From Pseudocercospora fijiensis CIRAD86 (taxonomy: Eukaryota > Ascomycota > Dothideomycetes > Mycosphaerellales > Mycosphaerellaceae), in the NCBI RefSeq assembly GCF_000340215.1, contig NW_006921538.1, forward strand, positions 3,784,936 to 3,848,935: 64,000 bases of DNA. Reading direction: 5' to 3'. Within the stretch, counting starts at the first letter, position 1; every line of letters starts with the position of its first letter. The notes below the pieces were generated by a model. The model made no database searches. It was not told where the DNA came from and worked only from the letters and a program-made list of their open reading frames with translations. The position numbers were made by a program, and so were the translations under genes. Shown in pieces: positions 50,941 to 62,200 of the stretch.

Positions 50941-53900
50941 ATAGTATATAATTACGATGATAAAGGCAATCTAATCCTTCCGCCTTAGTAGCAAGACGAT
51001 AGCGGCGATCTAATAGACTAGGATTTAGATAATGCGCTACTTCTAGGCTAGCTAGGTTATTAGTACGCTCTAGTCGGTCTACCTCTTCCTAAACAGATAG
51101 TAGCATTGCCGATACACTCTATAAGCGGCTTCCTAAGCGATGCACTAGAGACTATCGTACGACTAGCGGATATAGCTAGGGTTAGCGACTTCGAAGATAA
51201 GTAGTTAGAGTCGGAGACTATAGATAAAGACCTTAGCGAAGAAGACGAAGATCCTAGTAGTAACGAGGAGTTAGATACTCGCGATAAAGATAAAGATAAA
51301 GATAAAGATAAAGATAAAGAGGCCCTAGAAATTGCACGCTATACTAGCAAAGACGTTGCGCTTAAGCGGCTCCTCGACAAGTATTATAAGGAGTTAAAGG
51401 ATACTATAGTAAAGAACAAGGTTAGTATAACCTACTTTATTAAGTATCTAGTTAGTAAGCCGGGCGACAAAGTATCTGCGTCTGCTAAAACTCGCAAGAC
51501 TACTAAGCGCTCTAAGCAATACGAGAAGAACCTCTAGGCTATTATCGATGCCTTTCTAGAAGATCGCCTGTTTAGTGCTCGTATTGTTCGTAATAAGCTA
51601 AAGAACCTTATTAGCAAGGATTTGTTTAGTATATATAAACCGGAGTTCTGTAACTTCGAAATCGACCTTAGAGATATAGACGATACTATCTAATAGGTCG
51701 CTCCTATATAGCATTAGTTGCTCGGCTAGGATCTACTACCTAACGTACGTCGCGATTATTACTAGTACTAGACTAAGTTCGCGGACAAGCGTAATATTAT
51801 ACGGAAGCGTACGACGATGCTAACCTCTTAAGTCCTATATTCTATGTCTTATATTAAGGCATTATTCTTTCTAAAGGCCCTTAGAATATTCCTCGTTAGT
51901 AATAGTGCGAGTCGTCGTACGATCGAGGTCTTAAACAACCTAAACATTACTCTAGCATATTAGACTATCTAGATCTTGGTAGATAAGAATGCTAATTATA
52001 TAGAGACGCAAATTGCTAAGCTGTGCAACTACCCCGACAAGCAGTATAGTAGTACTATCGACAATTTCAATCGGATATAGAACCGTACCGACTAGGCTAC
52101 TAGCGATACTAACTAGATAGTAGCTATAACTACCTCGTATATAGCCGTTAACAAGCGCATTCCGAAGGGTAGCCTAAAGAAGAAGATAATCTATTACGAC
52201 AAGCCGCTAAACGCTAATAAGATCTTTAAGAATATCTATAAAGATAAGGTAATACGACCGGATAGAGAGGAGGTTTCCGATATTAGTGTTAAGACTGCGC
52301 TCTTCTGTATCGATAAGGCTATTGCGTATACGTTCCTAGAGGCCGTAAAGGCAATTTTCGAGAATAGCGGTAGTAATCTAAAGCGACTAGTATAGCTAGT
52401 AATCGATGAGTTGGACCCGGCCCGTATAGAGGTATATTCGTAGCCTATTTCCTTTAACGACGAGGCGACTATTAAGGGTATATATACTATATAAGACGAG
52501 ATCCTGCTAAAGTTCTAGGACCTAGACCGCGATAAGGACTTTGCGAGCGGGCTAGAGGGACCTCTATACATATAGAATAGCGATAATATAACCGTCGTGC
52601 GTAGGCATAGCGTGCGTAACGAGAGTATCGAGAATAAGGACCCGTACGATAAGCGCGATAGCCTCCTTATATCGCTAGCCTAGTTCTACACTATAATGAA
52701 CTATATATTCACTGTCCTGCGTACGTACTAGGATAAGAACAGCGATAGGAAGCCTCTTTTAAGCGCTTAGATAGCAAAGGGCGATGCTATATTCTAGTAT
52801 AGCGAGAACAAGGTTAGCAGTATTAAGCTAAAATTCTTCGAGATCCTTCGGCTTCTTAAGACTATATTCCGGGCTCGTAGTGTCGGTGCGGCTATTAAGT
52901 AGTTATCTAAGCAGGGCCGCGTTGTAATCTCTAGTAAGGAGAGCCGTATAGATGTAGTTAAGGAGGCCCTATCTAGGCTAACCGCTTAGCAATACCTAGA
53001 GATAGTGTAGGACATCTATAAGAAGCTCCTATCTATCGAGGCATAGCGTAGCTTGCCGCACCGCGTTAGTAAGCCGGCACCTAATGCCTAGTATACTACT
53101 ATAGCTCGGATAATATAGGAGATTAAGATGTTCCTTACCCTACGCCTCGGGGTCTGTAACGCAGATATTAGTTATCTCCGTCGATCCGTCGACTATCTAA
53201 TCCCTAGTTTCCTCGGTGCTAAGCAGGGAAATTATAGTCGGATAATAATATATAAGCGATAGCTGCTTAGTCTAGGCTGTAATAATGTCCTCTAAGAAGC
53301 TATTCTGTCTTCTAGTATTATTACTAATAGGAAGAAGGGTTATATAATAGCGGCGGATAAGCAGCTCGAGATCTATAACTACGAGTACTTAGAAGACATT
53401 AATCGCATCGGTAACTCGACTTATAACCTGCTAGCAACCTTTAAGAAGATCGCACTTAACCGCGAGCCGGCTCGTATACTGCGTAATATAATAACCTCCT
53501 TTACTAGTATTAAGCTAAGCAGTTACTATACCTATAAGAATACGGCTATTAACGTCTTTAGCCGCGTAGAGAAGCTATTCTCGGATAGCTTTATAGCTCC
53601 GCATAGCAATAACGGTAGGCATATATCGGACGATATCTAGTAGCTTAGTAGCGATTAGATCCGCGAGAAGGTCGCTATATTTAACTAAAGCAATAAGGAG
53701 TACTTCGAAGGTCGTTCTACTATTACGGATACGGTCGTAGAGGACATAGAGGCTACTAAGGCTAGTCGTAAGGCTACGACTAATCGTAGCAATATATAGG
53801 GTACTACTATCGATAAGACCGACTCTAAGTAGGTCGATGCTATCTAACGTGCTAATAGATAGGCTTAGCTTATCGATGCGGAGGTTAAAGTAGTCGATAC

Positions 53901-53950
53901 GACAGGCGGTAACTAAGATATAGATAAGGGCAGCGGTTATAGCGACTAAG
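50941..53950 (+). pseudogene. Dead ~1,000-codon transposon-type ORF, DUF6589-like
   Basis: One frame (codons beginning at 50941) stays protein-like to a terminal stop near 53,950, interrupted only by TAG and occasional TAA. The start is acidic (LSEEDEDPSSNEELD, a DK repeat), then comes a basic helical part (IARYTSKDVALKRLLDKYYK; KTRKTTKRSKQYEKNL). The central part includes LYI-NSDNITVVRRHSV, then DKRDSLLISLA-FYTIMNYIF and a GDAIF segment. These resemble the GDQLTV.R and DRL..L.P.FG.FHLQMNY core of fungal DUF6589 proteins, large repeat-associated proteins of unknown function. The end is Lys/Asp-rich. The DUF6589 assignment is by eye and moderate; the reading of a single dead frame is strong. 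Confidence 0.6.
51283..51320 (+). repeat. GATAAA hexanucleotide repeat
   Basis: About six copies of GATAAA, in the frame of the dead ORF, encoding alternating Asp-Lys. It is the only perfect short repeat inside that ORF. Confidence 0.9.
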
Positions 53951-54030
53951 GAATAAATGAATATAGCTTTTGTATTCGTTTATAGTAATCTAACCTGCTA
54001 TATCTACTATTTAGGCCTTCCTTACTAGCT

Positions 54031-54192
54031 TTATCTCTTAGGTGCTAGCTTTATCTTATAAGTGCGCTTGCCGTCGACAACGATAGCCCTATTAACTAGG
54101 CGGTTGGCGGCGAAGTAGTAGCGGTAGACTAGAGTGCGTGCCTCGTCGAGGGTAATTATAAAGTCGAAGGGTTTAGCTAGGCGTACGATAAT
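54031..54192 (-). pseudogene. Short dead coding tract, convergent to the DUF6589-like ORF
   Basis: Minus-strand codons from ~54192 to a TAA at 54031-54033 read without stops: IIVRLAKPFDFIITLDEART, then YRYYFAANRLVNRAIVVDGK and a basic end. The texture is that of a genuine C-terminus. Upstream, the same frame enters the 54175-54340 tandem repeat and becomes unclear. Further minus-strand protein-like text lies at 54,200-54,530 but in changing frames. Family not recognised; it may belong to a small second ORF of the same element. Confidence 0.45.
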
Positions 54193-54340
54193 TGCTTAAT
54201 AGCTAGCTAGGCTAGGCGTACGATAATTGCTTAATAGCTAGCTAGGCTAGGCGTACGATAATTGCTTAATAGCTAGCTACGAAGGGTTTGGCTAGGCGTA
54301 CGATAATAGCTTAATAGCTAGCTAGGCTAGGCGTATAATG
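54175..54340. repeat. ~35-45-base tandem repeat, four copies
   Basis: GGCGTACGATAATTGCTTAA followed by TAGCTAGCTAG recurs starting near 54180, 54214, 54250 and 54294. The fourth copy has AATAGC for AATTGC, and two copies carry the extra leader CGAAGGGTTT(A/G)G. The near-identity of the copies contrasts with the degraded surroundings. Confidence 0.9.
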
Positions 54341-54527
54341 CCTCTAGTCGCTAGCAATTCTAGCCTTAGGCATTTAACTAGTAGCAGTCGGCGGCTATTG
54401 CGTTAAAAGTGCGATAATGTATAGCCGTTATTGTTGCCTTGCTATTATAGCTAAATAGCGCAATCCTATTAGTAGAGGCAAACCTTACCTACGATGCGCT
54501 AATATAGACCTACGCTTCCTAGTTTAA

Positions 54528-54550
54528 CTTCTTCTTCTTCTTCTTCTTCT
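54528..54550. repeat. (CTT)n microsatellite
   Basis: Seven to eight CTT triplets in a row; on the minus strand a poly-Glu or poly-Lys/Arg tract depending on frame. Confidence 0.9.
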
Positions 54551-54931
54551 ATATACACTAATATACTAACACCCCTAGCAATATACTAGCTGTCGGCGTA
54601 TATAATAGTGTCGATACCTCTTTGTCGTATATAGGTAGCTCTATAGCGATTAACACTATCTCCTAACTAGTCCTACGGCTTGCTACTAATAGAACCGCTT
54701 AAGTTAGTTAAGGTTCCTCGATCGGTAGAGTTTGTTTAGTCCTTCTTTTCTTTTAAGGTCTCCGATAGGCTTTGCCGACGCAAGACGTTGCGAAGGCGAC
54801 TCTCCTAGCGAGTAGGTTGTTTTCTATAGCTTTAGCGGGCGTCGACTATGCATTTAACCGAAAGAGTATAGTTTTTATTGGAACATCGTAGTCTTAGTGC
54901 AAACTGCAGAGGTCTTAGATAGATTAGCGGA

Positions 54932-55140
54932 GGTAAAAACTCTTTAGTAAGGTACACCTATAATGCGGCTAACGGTCTAACTCGGTAAAAACTCTTTAGT
55001 AAGGTATACCTTAAGTAGCGGCTCGATAGCGACTCTCCTACTAAGTAGGTTAATAGACTAAGTAGGTTAATAGGTTCGTAGCATTACTATAGGTCTAACT
55101 TGGTAAAAACTCTTTAGTAAGGTACACCTTAAGTAGCGGC
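54932..55140. repeat. Dispersed direct repeat, three copies
   Basis: GGTAAAAACTCTTTAGTAAG followed by GTA(C/T)ACCT occurs at 54932, 54984 and 55102. The last two copies also share TAAGTAGCGGCT after it and (C/T)TAACT(C/T)GG before it. The spacer between copies 2 and 3 contains two AAGTAGGTTAATAG units. Confidence 0.85.
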
Positions 55141-55285
55141 TACAGGCTTCCTACGTTCGGATTCTTTATAGGATAATATACGCGTATCTAGTTAAGTCGG
55201 CGTAACGCCTTCGTTAGGACTGTTAGTTATAATAACCTTAGTCGTTATGTAAGGGCCTCTAGTGTACTTATCAAGCCCGAAGGCG

Positions 55286-55411
55286 CTTAGTCTTAGTCTT
55301 AGTCTTAGTCTTTACTGCTATACGACTGCAGCCCTTTGCGTATTAAGACTGCTATTCGACTATAGTGCGCACCGATCCGAAAGCGTATTAAGACTATTAT
55401 CCGACTATAGT
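55286..55411. repeat. CTTAGT hexamer run and a ~36-base duplicated segment
   Basis: CTTAGT is repeated four times at 55286-55310. Just beyond, CGTATTAAGACT(G/A)(C/T)TAT followed by (T/C)CGACTATAGTGCGC occurs twice (about 55338-55373 and 55382-55411). The repeats keep a 98-codon plus-strand frame open (55262-55558), which I regard as a by-product. Confidence 0.8.
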
Positions 55412-55939
55412 GCGCCTCCTCTTCTAGCAAGCATATTAATATTGCTATACGACTGCAACGCGCTCGACAACCTTTTTTTTTGCGGTGTCTCTAATACTAA
55501 GGGCGCGGTTATACTCTATTGTTATCTAGGTACTAATAAGTATCGCTTTAGCGAATAAGCTGTTGTTATTTCGCTTAATAAGTCCCTTCCTATATACCTT
55601 GTACTATAGTTAGTAATAGAATGCGTTAATTGTTGCGCATTACGCGTAGCATATAGGCTATATATAATTCTAGTATGCTTCGGAGTGTATACTTCTATAG
55701 CCGCTTAGTACCGCTAGTTAATTAGATCCCCGGACGCTACTGCTCGTTCTTCTCTGCCTCGTATAGTAACTAGTTATCGGAATGATCGTTCTAGGAGAGT
55801 CTAAGCAATAGAGGGCGTTAACGTAAGAGGGCTATCGTAGCTTCTCGAAGAGTGCTTGCGCTCGATATATATTATCGCCCTACGTATCTATCCTTGCCGT
55901 ATATATTATAGTACTAATAGCTGCGGTACAATAAGTATA

Positions 55940-56010
55940 GTGCTAGTGTCGCTAGTGTCGCTAGTGTCGCTAGTGTCGCTAGTATCGCTAGTGTCGCTAG
56001 TGTCGCTAGT
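55940..56010. repeat. 9-base tandem repeat GTCGCTAGT, about eight copies
   Basis: GTCGCTAGT is repeated with one A variant (ATCGCTAGT) and ends in ATTAGTAGTATTAG. The period of nine keeps a chance plus-strand frame open (Val-Ser-Leu repeats). Confidence 0.92.
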
Positions 56011-56384
56011 ATTAGTAGTATTAGTAACTTCTCGGGTTTCGGAGGCGGTTCTTAGTGCCTAAGGCGGCCGTTGTTATCGTATTAGACACTTTTGTTAGCG
56101 CTATTTGCTAGAAACGCGCTAAATCGACGTATCTCGCTATATTAGTAATGCTATTGTAAAAGTCGTAAAAGTCGGTATTATAAATACGCGGAAGGAAGTA
56201 GCTATAACGTTTAATCCTACTAATTAAGCGCTCTACTATACTAAATCCGGGGTCTTAGCGGGACTCGGCATCCTTATCGCTTCCTCGAATTTACGCTTCT
56301 CGCCTAGCTCTTATATACTATCGATATATACGACTATCGACATATACGACTATCGACACCTATAACTATCTACAAACCCTCGTT

Positions 56385-57240
56385 GCAAAGAATACGATAG
56401 AAAAGCCTACTTAGCGAGCTTACAAGGACACGATAGAAAAGCCTACTTAGCGAGCTTACGAGGACATAATAGAAGAGCCTACTTAGCGAGCTTATAAGGA
56501 TATAATAGAAGGGTAGTAAGGAAGGACCTTATTAAATGCCAATTCTAGCGCTAATTCTAGCGCTAGCTCTCGCAGAAGCAGCTTAACTAGGCATCCTACA
56601 TTATATACCGGCTCTCGCAGAAGCAGCTAAACTAGGCACTACTATACGCTAGCTCTCGCAGAAGCAACTCAACTAGGCGTCCTATATTATACGCTAGCTC
56701 TTATAGAAGCAACGCGATCGAGCGTAGTATTATAGCTTACTTTTCCGGGGATAGGACAAGGACTTAGCGGGCTTACAAGGATATAATAGAAGGGTAGTAA
56801 GGAAGGACCTTATTAAATGCCATCTCTAGCGCTATCTCTAGTGCCAATTCTAGCGCTAGCTCTCGCAGAAGTAGCTAAACTAGGCACCACTACACGCTAG
56901 CTCTCGTAGAAGCAGCTAAACTAGGCACTACTATACGCTAGCTCTCGCAGAAGTAGCTAAACTAGGCACCACTATACGCTAGCTCTCGCAGAAGCAGCTA
57001 AACTAGGTATTACACATTATACGCTAGCTCTTATAGAAGCAACTTAACTAGGTATTATACGCTAGCTCTCGTAGAAGCAGCTAAAGCAGCTTAACTAGGC
57101 TAGCTCTCGCAGAAGCAGCTCTCGTAGAAGCAGCTCTCGCAGAAGTAGCTAAACTAGGCCAGCTCTCGTAGAAGCAGCTTAACTAGGCTAGCTCTCGCAG
57201 AAGCAGCTTAGCTAGCTCTCGTAGAACTGAATAGGCCTAA
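56385..57240. repeat. Nested tandem-repeat array
   Basis: Two unit types alternate. Type A (~36 bases) contains GATAGAAAAGCCTACTTAGC and GAGCTTAC, repeated three to four times at 56385-56510. Type B (~40 bases) contains GCTAGCTCTCGCAGAAGCAG followed by CTAAACTAGGCA(C/T)(C/T)ACTA, repeated at least ten times from about 56,565 to 57,220 with 3' shortening of units at the end. A segment with AAGGATATAATAGAAGGGTA and GTAAGGAAGGACCTTATTAA recurs at about 56,500 and 56,778, its first part again near 57,308, so the A/B module itself is duplicated. Confidence 0.85.
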
Positions 57241-57359
57241 CGAACCGATAGATAATAACGAGTCGGACGAGGAGATTGTAGTCGGCGACGAGGACTTAGC
57301 GAGCTTATAAGGATATAATAGAAGGGTAGCTATAACGGATCTTGTTAATGCTAACTCTA

Positions 57360-57495
57360 CTACTATTCTACTGCTATTTCTAGTGCCATTTCTAGCGCTA
57401 TTTCTAGCGCTATTTCTAGCGCTATTTCCAGCGCTATTCTAGCGCTATTCTAGTGCTATTTCTAGTGCCATTTCTAGCGCTATTCTAGGGCTATT
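57360..57495. repeat. ~13-base tandem repeat (CTATTTCTAGCG)
   Basis: About ten copies of GCTATTTCTAGC/TGC with single-base variants (TCTAGTGCC, TCCAGCGC). It closes the repeat zone; the same GCTA-TCTAGCG unit also appears near 56,545 and 56,825. Confidence 0.85.
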
Positions 57496-57509
57496 TCACC
57501 GCCAATTGT

Positions 57510-58930
57510 AGTATTAACGCCTGCTAGGAGAGCTACCTTAAGAGCCTATTATACGTCGACCCGCTTCCGAGAGTCTAGGCTTAGTACGCAATACGCGACC
57601 TCGCTCCTCGTTAGTACGAGTAACGGTGCTAAGAATCCGCTTAGCTCGAGTATATACCTATTTAGCAGTCGGATTAATCTGTAGAGGTAGCTATCGCTAA
57701 GTACGTAGACTAAGACTACTAGATAAGCCTAGGCGCTCCTAGCCTCGAGTTCCTAATACCTAAGTGTTACGGCTATAAAGGAGGTTAGCCTATACGCTAG
57801 CAGAGCCTACAATACCGCTTCTTAACTTATTTAGAGCAGCAGCGCGCTGCTATAGAGTAAAGGGCATTATAGGTAGTAGTATAGTATCCGATAGACGTAT
57901 ATTTAGGGCGCTACGAGCCGCTTCTCGAGTAGCCTCTTCCTCGGCCTTCTTCTATCTATCTTCCTCGGCCCTCTTCCTCGCATTATAAATAGTACGCTAC
58001 TTAGTTAACACCTCTAGACTAAGGCTTTTTAGAGTATCGATTAGCTAAAAGGTAGCGAATAGTTGCTTATACTACTAAAGCCTCTCGAACTAGTCTATAA
58101 ATACTAGCGCCTTCTACTTAAGGAGATCCTAATCGATAGTAATACTCTCGTTCTATTTATTAACTAAGTTAGCGGCAGTAAAGATATTAGCGATATTAGC
58201 TAGAATCGGATCGTCTATAACCTTAGTCGATAGAAGGTCGAATCGAATACGGCTTAACTAATCTAGATACTAAAGGGCAGGCCGCTTTAATATCCAATCC
58301 TTTAGTATACTAAATCCAATTGCTAGACGAGTGCCGGCTCTCGGAGCCTTGAATTTCGGGGGAGTAACACCCTCTAGAGGTGTATCGATATAAAGAGCGT
58401 CTAGTTCTAGGTTATAGATATTATAGCAATCTTCTACTACTAGTAGTTGCTAGGTATATACTGCCTTATCCTTACCGAGGTAGCGAAGGACGACTTTACG
58501 TAGATATATACCGTATTGTTCGCGCAGATAGTTATTCTAGAACTCCCGCTAAATCCGAGGAATCTTATCGCGAAGCTCTATCTCTTTCTTTGTTACGGTT
58601 TAGACAGTAGTGCGGCCGATCCTACTCCGGATACTGTCGATCCTACCGTAGATTAGGACGATTGATATATATAGTTTCCTAGGCTAGTAACTAACTGACA
58701 ATTAATTATCTTTGCATACTAGAATCGTGTCCGTCTCCGCTCTATAGAGCGTATCCTAACAACTTAGTAGCTTCGTAAAGATTACGACCTAATTAGCTTC
58801 TATACTAATCAACTCCTCTACTAGAACCGAGCTATTAGTCCTAATTGCGACGAGAACCGAGACGATTAGCTAAGGATTCCCCCGATCTAGCGCCGACCGC
58901 GACGATTCGACTCGCTACGTTACGACCGAT
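57510..58930 (-). pseudogene. Dead ~470-codon minus-strand ORF, family unknown
   Basis: One minus-strand frame is protein-like across 1.4 kb, broken only by TAG/TAA at Gln/Trp-type sites. Reading downward: LIVSVLVAIRTNSSVLVEEL, YRAETDTILVCKDN, YISIVLIYGRIDSIRSRIGR, TKKEIELRDKIPRI, YLREQYGIYLRKVVLRYLGK, LYIDTPLEGVTPPKFKAPRA, GFSILKDWILKRPAL, ANIANIFTAANLVNK, a Lys/Glu/Ala-rich coiled coil (YNARKRAEEDR, KKAEEEATREAARSALNIRL), and a basic tail to a stop near 57,510. It runs opposite to the gag-pol that starts about 300 bases away. I do not recognise the family; a transposon-encoded protein is likely by context only. Confidence 0.55.
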
Positions 58931-59269
58931 ATTTACTCGATTTATACTATTTCGTACTAGTCGGCGGCTACCTACTATAGTGCCTCGCCGATACTAATAC
59001 ACTATATACCCGAATCGCCTAACCGCGGATTCGGTAGGCAGCCGCGCTTTAGCGGCCGGCAGCTATTTCCCCGTATCCCTAGGAAGGCACCTTTCGAGGA
59101 ATAACGGAAGGATTAGCCCTAACTAGTTAACAAACTACCTTTTGCTACTAATCCGGACAGCCTCCGTAACGATACTCTACTATATAACGCTTTACGTTAA
59201 TCCTACGCTTCGTTTCGCTTCTAACCCGGATAGAAGCACAAATCTATTAAACTAGCGGTCCGACCGCTA

Positions 59270-62200
59270 CCCTAGTACCGTAATCTTAGATTACTAGATA
59301 CTAAGTCTTATATCCTGCGTATTTGTACCTTTATCGGCTACTACGTCCGGCATAGCGAGAATTTTGCAGTCTAACTTAGAGCAAAGTACGGCCGTATAGA
59401 CCTGCTTGCCTCCTACGTCCTGCAATACTACCCGCGACTAGGAAATCTACTACTGTCTTAGGCTAAGATCGACGAGCTATACCTATACACCCTCGACGGG
59501 ATCGACTTCCCTAGCTAGTAGGTAGTCGATAAAGGCACCTTAATACAATCGGTTAAGGAACTAAAAGTAGCTTTTCCGAACACTCGCGATTCGCACTATT
59601 ATAAGTAGTTTTTCCCTAAGGTATACTCGCCCGCGGACATTAAACGAGTACGAGTAGGAGAGTAACGCCCGTAGCCCGATCCGGCTACTTATCGCTCGCC
59701 TTCTTCGCGGGCACCGGAGTTTTCGCCGATTACTTAGTAGGCGGCGTCGTTACTACTACCCTCTCCGAGTAGGCATCGACCGCCTAGAGCTACTACCTAT
59801 TCGGAACAACTACGCGCGCGACGTCCTAATAATTATATAGATAGTATATTGCCCTTTGTGTTTCTACGTAGACCGTTACTAATAAGGATCTCTAGCGATA
59901 AATCCTCGCCGTAGGAATCCTCGCCGTACCCTCCGCTAGATAACAGACGAGGCCCGATAGACCGCAATTATAAGGACGCGCCGCGAGGCCGCGGGCTAAC
60001 GAGGGGAAATCTAGGCAATAGCGAGCCTCGTAGCCGGTACTAGCGTCCGCTATCTATAGGGTCTACGATAGAGCTAGATCGTAGCGAGATCCGTAAATAA
60101 CTAGACTAGTAGCGCCTATATGCCTTATAGGAGTCGGCACTACGTCGAGGTATTATCTTAGATAACCGCCTCGCCTAATTTCTTATAGAATAATGCCTTT
60201 CTCCTTAACCGGATTAGACCGGTTCCTAGGCGGGCTTCGAAGACTACGATAATAGTCGCGACGATCGTTCGCGTATCGTAGGCAGCGATTGTTCCTACGC
60301 CGGCTAGAACGATCTAGGGTAGGAGGACCGCGACGGCTACTATAGCTACGAGTTCCGAGAGCAAGTCGAGGACTATCTTAGCCGGCGTTAGAGGTCGCGA
60401 CTTAAGAGAGCCGGTTTAGTTTCCGAGAACAGCCGCCGCGACTCGCTATAGGATCTAAACGACTCGCCCGACGGCTAACCGGCTAGCTACGGCCCGCGGT
60501 TAGGTCTAGACGGTGATTAAGGCTATAATTACGCTATATATAGCGGAGGGAATGCTAGCGGAGATCCTCGCTACTACTAGCAACCGGGACGCGATAGGAA
60601 TGCTAGCTAGATAGGCAAATTTACTCCTAATAATCTACACAATTACTAGTAAACGTACGCCTAGGGCTAGGCCGCTCGTAAGCCTAAACGCAATAGAAAC
60701 GCTACCTAGACGGGCTAATTCGCTCCCGATCTGCTATATTACTAGCAAACGTACGCCTAGGGCTAGGCTGCTCCTAGCTAGATACGACAATTCGCTCCCG
60801 ATAACCCTCGCTACTATTAACAAGCGCCGCCCTAGGGCTACGCTACCTACACTAGAGGGAATATAGGCTAGTCGCGCTAATTTCGTCTAGATAATCCTCG
60901 CTATTACTAACAAGCTTACTAGCAAGCTTATACCCTAGGCCCTTATACGTAAAATAGTAGCTCGTACGACGCTAACTGATACAATAGCTATACGGAGTAT
61001 AGCGAGCTAAATCCCGGTTATTAGCGTAAGAACCGGAAGGGAAAGTATCGCGCTCGCGGTTCCCCTTCGCTATCTAATAGCTCGTCGAGCGACGATAATA
61101 GCTACTATAGCGGAAAACATAGCGCGTATCGCCGGGCTCGCCGTTATCGCTATTACAGAGATCGTTCCTCGTCTGAATTAGACTCTAAAGAACCGGCCGA
61201 CTATCGGCACTGTCCTAGGTTCGATCTAGCCCGTCTAGGATTCTTCGACCCGACGCTAAGTATAATAGAATATAGCGACGGCGATTACGCCTTAGTAGGC
61301 AACAAAATAACCTACCGATCGGTATACGCCTTTATCTCGGCGGCTAAGGACTATATATATATCGTAGGATTAGAGGAGGTTCGCCTTAATATTTCCCTTT
61401 GTTTCCGCGGAATTGTATAGACCTAGTACTAGGCGCAGATTTCTAGTTAAGATCGCCGCTATCTTCGCAAGGGGCACGGCATTAAGCGTTAGTAAGAGAA
61501 GCTTAGCAAGCGCTAGAAGGTTTCGGTAGTAAAGGCGATAAAGCTACTTAACTAGTAGTCGTATAGGTAGAAGGACGTTAGAGTAGGGAAGTCGATTACG
61601 GACTATATTGTTACGACGATAAGGTTAGCGGGCGACGCTAGCTTCGGTAAAGAACTATAGATCCTGCAGGCCTATCGCCGTTTAGAGCCGCGTTTCTAGG
61701 AGGCCCTATTCGAACTAGACGAGGATACGACGACGGACGAATTCGTTATAGCCTACGAGAAGAAGTTCTATATATAGGAGCAGATAGCTACTAGAGGTAA
61801 GAATCGTCGCTAGCCTAACTATTAGGGAGTCGGTCGCGATAATCTACTAAGGAGAGCCGACGGTACTCGGAATTAGAAGAATAATCCTAGCCGAACCGGA
61901 TCGTTAGGCGAGTATTGCGCCCGTTTTAATACTAACAAATAGCAGAATCGCCCTAATAACTACTATTAGAACAATTAGCAACCTAACGCAAGCGGAAGCG
62001 AGCTATAGAAGAAGTTCTTCCCTTAGAGGGATCTAAAGCGCCTCGATAGGGCCGCTAATACGAAGCCGCGCTAGAATAATCATTAATAAGCGTACTTCGG
62101 TAGCGAGGAAGCCCCGGAGCAGATTCCTTCTAAACGGGCCTATTATAGGGCCGAGGACGCTAACCTAGAACAGTTATAGGACCGGTCGCAGGACGCGGAC

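Noticed and set aside
55262..55558. 98-codon plus-strand open frame in the mutated block
   Set aside because: Composed of short tandem repeats (CTTAGT) and a duplicated segment; no consistent protein character, and the open state is explained by repeat period.
55856..56062. 68-codon frame with repeated Val-Ser-Leu
   Set aside because: Produced by the 9-base GTCGCTAGT repeat; a frame-preserving period, not a gene.
56385..57240. CRISPR array
   Set aside because: Units are contiguous, variable and lack unique equal-length spacers; eukaryotic context.
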